Both the position numbers and the translations under genes were made by a program. Below the pieces are notes generated by a model. That model saw only the letters and a list, made by a program, of their open reading frames with translations. It was not told the DNA's origin and did not search any database. A stretch of DNA of 64,000 nucleotides from Flavobacterium geliluteum. Lineage in GTDB: Bacteria; Bacteroidota; Bacteroidia; Flavobacteriales; Flavobacteriaceae. Shown here piece by piece: positions 9,183-15,441 of the stretch (position 1 is the stretch's first letter; each line of letters opens with the position of its first letter). The stretch lies in the NCBI RefSeq assembly GCF_017948595.1, contig NZ_JAGFBV010000014.1, positions 1 to 64,000 on the forward strand. The letters are read 5' to 3'.

Positions 9183-9818
9183 ATGAAATCGATTGCTTCA
9201 ACATTTTTATTTTTCATGTTTGTTTGTTCCACTTCTTACTCGCAACTGAGTTCAGATCAAATATTTGAAAGCTTTAAACAAGGAGAGCGCACCAACTGTT
9301 CCTCAATTGCTTTTATCAAAGCTTCTTTAAATGTATACGGATTAGACAACCTTTTTGTAACCGAAAAAATAAACGACAGTCTCTATAAAATAACACTAAA
9401 AAACAAAGCCACCTTACATCTTAATAACCATGAAATCGATAAGGCCAAATATTCTGCCGATTTTATATTTATCAAAGACAATTGTGACAGCGAAAGAATA
9501 ACCAACTACGCAGTATTGACTTATGCGGTAATGGCAAAATACAAGCAAATTATCGACAAGGAAGAAACTTTTGACAAAGCATTGGAAGATCTGGAAGATG
9601 GCGCTGTATATACTCCAACTATTTACAAATATTTAGGATTTGAAAAAGGCAAACAGATACAAAAGTTAAAGCGACTATCCGGAAGCGAATATTGTGGAGT
9701 AGTAGCATGGTCAACCGCTCATGCCGTATTTATTAGTCAAGAGTACATGGATTATTATGGCAACAAAAAAAGTGTTTGGGCAGAATATCCGGGACGTTTT
9801 AGAATAATCAAGTCTTAA
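9183..9818 (+). CDS. Secreted protein with papain-like Cys/His motif spacing
   Basis: 211 residues, exported (signal peptide 1-20, TSYS-Q). I do not recognise a named family. The segment FKQGERTNCSSIAF has Gln33 and Cys39 separated by five residues. This is the spacing between the oxyanion Gln and nucleophile Cys in papain-clan (clan CA) cysteine peptidases. Near the C-terminus, STAHAVFIS (His180) resembles the catalytic HAV segment of the same clan, followed by VWAEYPG where an Asn/Asp would be expected. A secreted cysteine peptidase or an inactive relative is my inference. It is probably monocistronic, with its own -7 element at 9119-9126. Confidence 0.72.
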   Translation: MKSIASTFLFFMFVCSTSYSQLSSDQIFESFKQGERTNCSSIAFIKASLNVYGLDNLFVTEKINDSLYKITLKNKATLHLNNHEIDKAKYSADFIFIKDNCDSERITNYAVLTYAVMAKYKQIIDKEETFDKALEDLEDGAVYTPTIYKYLGFEKGKQIQKLKRLSGSEYCGVVAWSTAHAVFISQEYMDYYGNKKSVWAEYPGRFRIIKS

Positions 9819-9870
9819 AAGCACAAAGTACCCAATATATAGCTAATTTTTATACGAAGTTTTGATTTTT

Positions 9871-9906
9871 ATTGTGTCATTGCGAGGAACGAAGCAATCT
9901 CACAAT
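9871..9906. repeat. REP-like bipartite palindrome
   Basis: Two nested inverted repeats share one centre: ATTGTG/CACAAT outside and ATTGC/GCAAT inside, with a 10-base loop GAGGAACGAA. The CATTGCGAGGAACGAAGC core is a short interspersed repeat type that I have seen in unrelated bacterial genomes. Only one copy is seen here. The rest of the 307-bp gap (9819-10125) shows nothing else. Confidence 0.6.
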
Positions 9907-10125
9907 CAAAAGCAAAGCATTATAATTCATTGTAAGTAAGGTAGTATAGATAATTTGTTTATGTCTTGCTAGAACTTTTTTAGAGAATTAAATTTTTGTT
10001 TATTTTTCTGATGAATTCAGATTTATAATCAAGGTATTAAAAAGAACATACTTCGTGAAGTTTTATAGTTTTTGGGGTCTAACGCAAAACTAAATTTCAA
10101 ATTAAGCCAGTTTTCGATATCAATT

Positions 10126-10620
10126 TTAGAAAGTGTTTGCTATGTTTTGATTTAAATTGAGTAGCAAATTATTTAAGTCTTTACTATCAATTTTGGTTAC
10201 AGTTTCTAGAACTGCTCCATTTTCAAAATTAATAATTAATACCGCTTTTTTTTCTTCTTCGTACCCCACTTTATTTAAAGTAAAATGAATTTTCTCAAAA
10301 TTAAATTCTTTGATTTTATCTTTAAACCATTTGTAATCTGCTATATAAGTTAATTTGTTTTCAGATAGAATTATAATTTCTTTTCCATAAGTATTCCAAA
10401 GAGAAATTCTTAACATAAAGAAAGAAATTAAACCAAAAACTAATAAAAAGACGATGTTTAAAAATTTAAAACCGTCTCCATCTAAGATATTTAAAATAAA
10501 ACCGCTTAATGGTAAAAATACAGAAAGAAAAGTAATGATGTATAAAACTAATCTTCCAAATAAAGGAGATTTTTTTACTTTTAAAATCAATGTATTGTTT
10601 TCGAAATGAATTTGGTTCAT
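10126..10620 (-). CDS. Hypothetical two-helix membrane protein
   Basis: 164 residues, no named family. There are two hydrophobic segments at about 23-45 and 52-72, then a 90-residue soluble domain beginning NTYGKEIIILSENKLTY with alternating beta-like strands. This architecture (two helices then a beta-rich domain) resembles membrane-anchored bacterial PH-like proteins. Function is unknown. Monocistronic. Confidence 0.68.
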   Translation of the reverse strand: MNQIHFENNTLILKVKKSPLFGRLVLYIITFLSVFLPLSGFILNILDGDGFKFLNIVFLLVFGLISFFMLRISLWNTYGKEIIILSENKLTYIADYKWFKDKIKEFNFEKIHFTLNKVGYEEEKKAVLIINFENGAVLETVTKIDSKDLNNLLLNLNQNIANTF

Positions 10621-10787
10621 TTTTTTATAGTTGAGATAAGAGGTAGAAATTTCAGCTCTGGTTATTAATTAATTTTCATCTTCTTCTTGACGTTCTTTAA
10701 CTCTTTAGTCTTTATTGGATGATGTATGTTAGATTATGTTCTTATCCTGATTTCTAAAAAAAAAAAACATTTTATTTAATATTTTGT

Positions 10788-11345
10788 TTATTTTATATCT
10801 GTGGTACAATATTTTAAATAGTCTAATATTTTTTCCCATAGTCTTTTTTCCAAGTACTCATTTCCACCTTTTAGCGAAGTATGTATTAGAACAGCTTGCT
10901 TTTGGTAGGCTGTAATTTTTTCAAAACTCCAATGTTCGGGAGGAGGTTGTAAGTTCGTTATTCTATCGGCTAATTTCACTGCCCAAACTTCTTTTGGTAA
11001 TTCCTTAATGCGATTTAAACTATCAGACATTCTTTCTTCATTATGAATTTTAGAGTTTTTTGTGAGTGCTATTACTGCTTGAGCGATTTCTTTTCCAAAT
11101 TCATCAGCAATTTCATCAAAAGTAGTTGCTGTATCTTCTAAAATATCATGTAATAAAGCAACTTGTACGGCAAATTCTGAATTAAATTTATCTGTTTTTT
11201 CTGCGGCAATTAAAATTTCCATTGCAACATTACTCAAATGAACGACATACGGCAAATTTGTTCCCGGAATTAATTGATTTTTGTCTGCATGCTTTTTTGC
11301 TGCAAACTTTATTGCCTTTTGATATTTGGTTTGTAATTCACTCAT
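10788..11345 (-). CDS. Stand-alone SpoT/MESH1-like HD hydrolase
   Basis: 185-residue HD-domain protein related to the hydrolase half of RelA/SpoT. Metal ligands are visible: His36 (VVHLSNVA), His66-Asp67 (ALLHDILEDT) and Asp127 (KLADRITNL). It has no synthetase, TGS or ACT domain, so it fits the small alarmone hydrolase/MESH1 class. These act on (p)ppGpp or, in some members, other nucleotides such as NADPH; the substrate here is inferred. The ISHP-like motif reads PYVVHLSN. A 64-residue membrane protein is encoded 26 bases upstream on the same strand and may be cotranscribed. Confidence 0.82.
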   Translation of the reverse strand: MSELQTKYQKAIKFAAKKHADKNQLIPGTNLPYVVHLSNVAMEILIAAEKTDKFNSEFAVQVALLHDILEDTATTFDEIADEFGKEIAQAVIALTKNSKIHNEERMSDSLNRIKELPKEVWAVKLADRITNLQPPPEHWSFEKITAYQKQAVLIHTSLKGGNEYLEKRLWEKILDYLKYCTTDIK

Positions 11346-11371
11346 CTCGTTTATTCAAATGTAAATAGCAC

Positions 11372-11566
11372 TTATATTTTCGATTTTTTATTTATTTCAC
11401 GTATGGTTAGAATCATTGCAATACTAATTAATACAGAGCCACCAATTCTTAATAAAAGGGATGTAATTTTTTCGTTCTGAAAATCAAAAGTGACAACATT
11501 TATAATTAAAAGTAGGATACTCGCAATTAGGATACTATATTGTAAAACTGGTTTTTTATTTTTCAT
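11372..11566 (-). CDS. Small two-helix membrane protein
   Basis: 64 residues with hydrophobic helices at about 9-25 and 36-55 and a basic C-terminus (REINKKSKI). No family recognised. It sits just upstream of the HD hydrolase gene in the same direction, suggesting cotranscription. Confidence 0.5.
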   Translation of the reverse strand: MKNKKPVLQYSILIASILLLIINVVTFDFQNEKITSLLLRIGGSVLISIAMILTIREINKKSKI

Positions 11567-11822
11567 TTATTCAGATTTGGATGTACCGATTATTTTACAT
11601 CATTTTTTTAAAGTTTTATTCTTGTGGCGCTATCAGGTCTAAGTTTTCTATGTCTAAGATAAATTTTCTTATTGGAAATACAAGTCCAATTTATTGAAAA
11701 TTAGTAATCACATATTTATAGTTTTTAGGAACAAAAAATCACGAAAAATTAGAGACCCTTGCGAAGTGTTTCTGAACAACACTTCGTAGTGCTGATTGCT
11801 TTTTTGTTCTTATTAAACTGGC
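11567..11822. other. Intergenic region with a REP-like hairpin
   Basis: No gene seen. A perfect 9-bp hairpin (CGAAGTGTT / AACACTTCG, 11762-11786) is followed by GTAGTGCTG. It belongs to the same CTTCG-rich repeat family as copies near 13110-13131 and 14020-14043. This region is the left edge of the accessory island. Confidence 0.55.
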
Positions 11823-11883
11823 TTGTGTGCACGAGCCAGAGGCATCGCGCCAGCACCTGTGTTACCTAATGCTCGGACTAGCT
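11823..11883. repeat. 61-bp interspersed repeat, copy 1
   Basis: Nearly identical to 14043-14103 (I count three differences). Both begin TTGTGTGCACGAGCCAGAGG and end in GGACTAGC. On the minus strand each copy lies directly after the 3' end of a cassette-like unit (this one after the PD40 lipoprotein unit). CAGCACC (11851-11857) and GGTGCTG (11884-11890) make it fold as a stem. Confidence 0.85.
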
Positions 11884-11889
11884 GGTGCT

Positions 11890-12842
11890 GTTGGCGGTAG
11901 TTATATTTTATGTGAAATCATTATTGAGGTCTTAACTGTTCAATGATTTTAGCGTCAACCCAATAATCTTTAGTCTCCCAATATGTACTTCCATCCTCCT
12001 TTACTTTTTCTTCTGACCTTTTAAAAAGCAAATATTTTCCGTCAGGTGTTAACCTCGCACCATTTTCTACTAATTCTGAATTTATCTTATCTCCCATATT
12101 AATAGCTGAACCCCATGAACCATCTTGCTGTCGAAAACTGATATAATTGTCAGACTTACCATATCCATCTTCTCGCTCGCTATCCCATATTAAGTAGGAT
12201 TCATCAGGTGCTATAAAGGGGTGGGCGACCAATTTCCCTGAGTTAATCTCCTTGCCGAGTAGTTTTGGTTCTTCACGTTTACCGTCTTTAATCCTTGATA
12301 TACGGATTCCGTTATCGGTTTTATAATCATCAAAAACAATAGTCCCATTAGCGGATATTGACAACACCATAATGCCCAAATCTTTGCTGTCAAACATTGG
12401 ACCAAGGCTTTTTAGCTTTGACCAACCAGAAGCTGTACGTTCAATATAGTTATGCCTTGAGTATAAGATGTTGCTATTTTCAGTACCACTGGCGTGAAAA
12501 GTATATTTACTGGTTTTATAATAATTTTCTTCTTGCCGATAAACAACAACGGCAGGCTGAAAAGGGTCATTACCTGAGTAAGTAAAGTAAAACTCTTTCA
12601 TATCAAAAGAGTCCTTGTTTCCTAGTTTCCAATCTTCAGAAGTACTCTTTTTAGGAACAAAAACTTCAGGATTTAATCCTGGTGGCTTATACCCAAAGTA
12701 TAGATTTTCCGCTATCGAAGAATTATTCTTTTTTGTTTCTGGTTTCTTAGCATTGCAAGCATTTGACAATATTACAAATGCCAGTGCTAAAAGTTTAATC
12801 ATGTTTTTTTTCATTGTTCAATTAGCTTTAATTACCGCCAAC
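11890..12842 (-). mobile_element. Candidate gene-cassette unit (PD40 lipoprotein)
   Basis: The unit is bounded by GTTGGCGGTA (plus strand 11890-11899) and its exact inverse TACCGCCAAC (12833-12842). The single gene inside is on the minus strand, so the unit reads 5'-GTTGGCGG...gene...CCGCCAAC-3' in the coding direction. Confidence 0.55.
11921..12814 (-). CDS. PD40 / TolB-like beta-propeller lipoprotein
   Basis: 297 residues. Lipoprotein-type signal (VILSNAC20). The mature part has WD40-like PD40 blades: GTIVFDDYK, then AHPFIAPDESYLIWDSERE and GARLTPDGKYLLFKRSEE. These are the P-D-(G/E)-x-Y-L-x-F/W pattern of TolB and OmpA-associated propellers. It probably sits in the envelope. No partner is encoded nearby. 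It occupies a cassette-like unit with inverted GTTGGCGGTA ends and no neighbouring operon genes. Function of free-standing PD40 lipoproteins is unknown. Confidence 0.78.
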   Translation of the reverse strand: MKKNMIKLLALAFVILSNACNAKKPETKKNNSSIAENLYFGYKPPGLNPEVFVPKKSTSEDWKLGNKDSFDMKEFYFTYSGNDPFQPAVVVYRQEENYYKTSKYTFHASGTENSNILYSRHNYIERTASGWSKLKSLGPMFDSKDLGIMVLSISANGTIVFDDYKTDNGIRISRIKDGKREEPKLLGKEINSGKLVAHPFIAPDESYLIWDSEREDGYGKSDNYISFRQQDGSWGSAINMGDKINSELVENGARLTPDGKYLLFKRSEEKVKEDGSTYWETKDYWVDAKIIEQLRPQ

Positions 12843-12930
12843 GTTTCGCCACTTCACGAAGTTGCCAATGAAAGTGGGCGGAGTTCTCTCTGCCAAGATA
12901 ATCTTTCTTCGTGAAACCAAACGTCCAGCT
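12833..12930. repeat. attC-like palindrome P1 (degenerate at one end)
   Basis: Starts TACCGCCAACGTTT and folds back on the arm ending CCAAACGT. CTTCACGAAG (12852-12861) pairs with CTTCGTGAAA (12907-12916). The expected GTTGGC-type box at the far end is missing; the sequence runs into GTCCAGC and then a MITE-like element at 12947. Confidence 0.5.
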
Positions 12931-12946
12931 ACAAAAAAAACTTTAT

Positions 12947-13097
12947 GCTGTGCGAAGTCTCCTGACTTCGTACCCGCATCGTATATCCGTTTTGTATTTC
13001 TCGTTTAAATAAATTTTAAATCGTATTGAAGTAAAATACTAGCCAAGTAGCAATTTGCTTATTGGAATGGGTACGAAGTCGGGAGACTTCGCACAGC
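12947..13097. mobile_element. 151-bp MITE-like element with 29-bp terminal inverted repeats
   Basis: The 29-bp arms 12947-12975 and 13069-13097 are inverse complements with one mismatch. They begin GCTGTGCGAAGTC and end GACTTCGCACAGC. Each arm is itself a small hairpin (CGAAGTC-4 nt-GACTTCG). The 93-bp core has no gene. The right arm plus flank (13071-13131) is repeated at 13983-14043. No clear target-site duplication. Confidence 0.65.
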
Positions 13098-13138
13098 AAT
13101 CATAATATTTAAGAAGAACACTTCGCAGAGCTGGTTCC

Positions 13139-13432
13139 TTACAGTCTGCTTTTTAAATCCATCACTCCATGAAGAATTCTTGCGATTTCTATTTCGTTCT
13201 TTGATATAATTGAGTAGAAGATAATATGTTCACCTGATTTAAAACCTAATATTCCTTTCATAACTATATCATATTTTCTACCAAGTTCTGGATTATTTGC
13301 TAGATCATGACATGATGACATAAGTAAATCATAATACTTTTCAGCTTGCATTTCAGACCAAGTTTCGATTGTATAATCCCAAATTTCAGTTAAGTCATCA
13401 ACAGCTTTATTTGTTAAATAATATTTAGCCAT
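13139..13432 (-). CDS. parE: ParE/RelE-family toxin
   Basis: 97 residues with the ParE fold pattern: YLTNKAVDDLTEIWDYTIETW at the N-terminus, then CHDLANNPELGRKYD and SGEHIIFYSI, ending with a basic RILHGVMDLKSRL. Family members poison gyrase (ParE) or cleave mRNA (RelE); the ParD-type partner makes ParE more likely. It overlaps the antitoxin gene by 8 bases, so the two are translationally coupled. The RILHG.MD tail is intact and nothing suggests decay. Confidence 0.88.
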   Translation of the reverse strand: MAKYYLTNKAVDDLTEIWDYTIETWSEMQAEKYYDLLMSSCHDLANNPELGRKYDIVMKGILGFKSGEHIIFYSIISKNEIEIARILHGVMDLKSRL

Positions 13433-13676
13433 TTGATTTTTTTCTTGCTTTTAAAACGTTAAGATGTTTTTTAGCATCAAAATCTACTGCACGTCCACTT
13501 TCAATTCCATCATTAATCGCTTTTCTTAAAGCTACAATTTTATTTTCTTCATCTTCTAAAAGACGAAGACCGGCTCTTACAACTTCACTTGCATTATTGA
13601 ATCTTCCATTATTTACACTGTGTTCGATAAAACTTTCGAAATGATTGCCAAGCGATATAGAAGTATTTCGTCCCAT
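13425..13676 (-). CDS. parD: ParD-family antitoxin
   Basis: 83 residues. An N-terminal ribbon-helix-helix (NTSISLGNHFESFIEHSVNNGRF) is followed by NASEVVRAGLRLLEDEE, the CopG/ParD signature, and a charged C-terminal tail that would wrap the toxin. It lies upstream of and overlaps the toxin gene. A perfect 9-bp inverted repeat lies 14 bases before its start codon and is a likely autoregulatory operator. Confidence 0.9.
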   Translation of the reverse strand: MGRNTSISLGNHFESFIEHSVNNGRFNNASEVVRAGLRLLEDEENKIVALRKAINDGIESGRAVDFDAKKHLNVLKARKKSNG

Positions 13677-13689
13677 AATTTTTTTAGCT

Positions 13690-13712
13690 AAGTTACCAAA
13701 AAATGGTAACTT
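13690..13712. promoter_or_regulatory. Candidate ParD operator
   Basis: AAGTTACCA and TGGTAACTT are perfect inverse arms around five A, lying between the candidate -7 element (13767-13774) and the parD start at 13676. Ribbon-helix-helix antitoxins typically repress from such sites. Confidence 0.6.
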
Positions 13713-13766
13713 TTCAAATTATTCTGTATTTTTTTGGAATCTCACATAACTTGTATATACTCGCTA

Positions 13767-13774
13767 CAAAGTTA
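13767..13774 (-). promoter_or_regulatory. -7 element for parDE
   Basis: TAACTTTG on the minus strand matches TAnnTTTG, about 90 bases before parD. Confidence 0.45.
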
Positions 13775-13775
13775 C

Positions 13776-13975
13776 GCATATCAACCCTTATTGAGGTGTA
13801 TACACGAAGTTCAGTCTCGTTTTATAGTATGTTTCCGTTTTGAGAATAAAGCATCACAGCTGCCTCATTCATCCTAAAAACAAATATAACAATTCTGGCA
13901 TCATCACCTTTATAGGAAACCGTAATTGGAGATTATTGATTTTGATACAAGTATACCATTAATTAAAAACTGTGG
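13776..13975. repeat. ~200-bp interspersed repeat, copy 1
   Basis: Diverged direct copy of 17919-18140. Shared blocks include GGTGTATA, TTTTATAGTATGTTTC, CTAAAAACAAATATAACAAT and GGTATACCATTAA-like ends. Both copies lie just upstream of a minus-strand gene. On the minus strand both keep a short frame with DDARIVIFVFR, possibly a gene remnant. Confidence 0.7.
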
Positions 13976-13982
13976 AGCAAGC

Positions 13983-14043
13983 TACGAAGTCGGGAGACTT
14001 CCCACAACAAACACGATATTTAAGAAGAATACTTCGTAGAGTT
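13983..14043. repeat. REP-like repeat, second copy of the MITE right half
   Basis: Contains ACGAAGTCGGGAGACTTC (hairpin) and ATATTTAAGAAGAA, as at 13071-13131. It is directly followed by the 61-bp repeat at 14043. Confidence 0.65.
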
Positions 14044-14103
14044 TGTGTGCACGAGCCAGAGGCATCGCGCCAGCGCCTGTGTTACCTAATGCTAGGACTA
14101 GCG
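14043..14103. repeat. 61-bp interspersed repeat, copy 2
   Basis: Near-identical to 11823-11883. On the minus strand it follows the 3' end (GCAGTTAAC) of the unit carrying the 162-residue protein gene. Confidence 0.85.
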
Positions 14104-14118
14104 GGGGGAGAAACAGCT

Positions 14119-14646
14119 GTTAACTGCTGGCTTTTATTTTTTCTATTATTTCTTTCTCAATTGTGTTTATTCTGTCTTTTGGATAAAATAGATTTACACT
14201 TGGATGAAGCTTTATATTTTCAATTTGTATTTTTATCATTTCCAACAAATTTTTTTCTTTAGGTTTTCCTTTAAAAATAAATTCAAAATCATCAAGTAGA
14301 TCAAAGGCAACATTAGTTTCAATTGTAGCAAAAATATATGCAAATAAATGACTTCTTTGGGGTAAATTTATTTCAAGACTTTCTTGATAATACCAACTTT
14401 CATTATCGCATAACGCATTAGCTAGTATTTCTATTTCGTTAGAATTCCATTCTGCAATTTCATTTTTTAATAATTCCCAGGAATTATCAGTGAATTTCAA
14501 AAGCATAGATAAAATTTCAAGATTTCCATGCCCAGAAGACCAAAAGTCAGAATCATAATCCTTATACTTTTGAATGTAATTATATAGTTCAGATTTTCGT
14601 TTAAACATTCGGTTTTAGTTTTCGTTCTGGGAAGCTTGCAGTTAAC
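14119..14646 (-). mobile_element. Candidate gene-cassette unit (162-residue protein)
   Basis: Bounded by GTTAACTGC (14119-14127) and its exact inverse GCAGTTAAC (14638-14646). With two extra matching bases each side the arms agree at 11 of 13 positions. The gene's stop codon lies inside the 3' arm, so gene and unit end together. Confidence 0.6.
14120..14608 (-). CDS. Hypothetical protein of cassette unit
   Basis: 162 residues, acidic and alpha-helical looking, no signal peptide or membrane segment. Motifs include SSGHGNLEILSMLLKF and NAFDLLDDFEFIFKG-like acidic stretches. I do not recognise a family. The composition (small, acidic, helical, single-gene cassette) resembles immunity-type or orphan cassette proteins, but that is only a resemblance. 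Its TAA stop overlaps the unit's GTTAAC end sequence. Confidence 0.68.
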   Translation of the reverse strand: MFKRKSELYNYIQKYKDYDSDFWSSGHGNLEILSMLLKFTDNSWELLKNEIAEWNSNEIEILANALCDNESWYYQESLEINLPQRSHLFAYIFATIETNVAFDLLDDFEFIFKGKPKEKNLLEMIKIQIENIKLHPSVNLFYPKDRINTIEKEIIEKIKASS

Positions 14647-14776
14647 CGTTCCCTTGCTACAAGAGGTTTGGGATTAAATTAAGCCTTATCTTCGGATTTG
14701 CCTAAACTTCCCTAATACAAGACCGTTTTCAAATTAATCCAAATGCCCAAATCTCTTGTAACAAGTGTTGGCGGTT
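14638..14776. repeat. attC-like imperfect palindrome P4
   Basis: Joins the unit at 14119-14646 to the unit at 14767-15312. The inner arms 14654-14672 and 14746-14764 are complementary at 17 of 19 positions around a ~70-nt loop. The outer ends differ (GCAGTTAAC on one side, GTTGGCGGTT on the other), each matching the far end of its own unit. Confidence 0.65.
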
Positions 14777-15312
14777 CGGTTGTTTTCAGTCGAACTTATG
14801 ATTGAAATTTTACTTGTTTTTCATATAATGCGAAATTAGTGCAGTTTGTTTTGTTGGTTATTTTTTTAAAAATTACGCATTACTAAAAAAAACAAATTAT
14901 AAAATAAAATATATAGATAAAGACGTTTTCTTTCTCTTTTAAACATATAAATACTCAACAAAATAAAGATGATATTGAAAATAGAAAAGACATTGTTAGT
15001 TATATAACTTACGTAAAGCACCTTTTCTATTCTGAAGTTTATGTTGTAATATAATTGCAAAAAAGAATTTATTATCGGAAAAACTAATCCCACATAAAGA
15101 ATCCATCTAATAAATTTTATCATAATTATAGTTTTATTTATTCTTATTAATCGACTAAAATTAACTAAAGCGAAATTTTATTCAATCAATTTAGTAAATA
15201 AAATTCAATTTTCGCTTTTCTGTTTTTCACGATTATATTTTCTGTTTTTCTGTGCAACTAAAACCTTCTTTTAAAGTCTTTTGCGTAAGTTCGGTTTCAA
15301 CTGACCGCCAAC
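14767..15312 (-). mobile_element. Candidate gene-cassette unit (small membrane protein)
   Basis: Bounded by GTTGGCGGT (14767-14775) and ACCGCCAAC (15304-15312), exact inverse sequences. One small gene lies inside; about 180 bases upstream of it are non-coding and AT-rich, probably the promoter. Confidence 0.55.
14866..15123 (-). CDS. Small membrane protein of cassette unit
   Basis: 85 residues with two or three hydrophobic helices (about 5-25, 38-58, 68-83) and a short basic RERKRLY loop. No family recognised. Single gene in its unit. Confidence 0.55.
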   Translation of the reverse strand: MIKFIRWILYVGLVFPIINSFLQLYYNINFRIEKVLYVSYITNNVFSIFNIIFILLSIYMFKRERKRLYLYILFYNLFFLVMRNF

Positions 15313-15441
15313 GTTTGGTCGCTTGGCGATGTGGTGGACTAAGGAAGCCTAATCTTTCGGTTAATGACTAATTTTCCAAGTACAAAACCATCTTTAAATT
15401 AAGCCAAATCCCGCCATATTGCCAAACGACGGTTGGCGGTA
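15304..15441. repeat. attC-like imperfect palindrome P5
   Basis: Starts ACCGCCAACG and ends GGTTGGCGGTA. GTTTGG after the left AAC pairs with CCAAAC at 15422-15427. The next arm segment (GATGTGGTGG) pairs with CCGCCATATT through G-T pairs. A block with no partner (TCGCTTGGC) would bulge out. Confidence 0.65.

Noticed and set aside
13139-13676. ParDE as a sixth complete cassette unit
   Set aside because: Matching GTT/AAC ends could not be found around it; its flanks are REP/MITE repeats, so any former boundary is lost.
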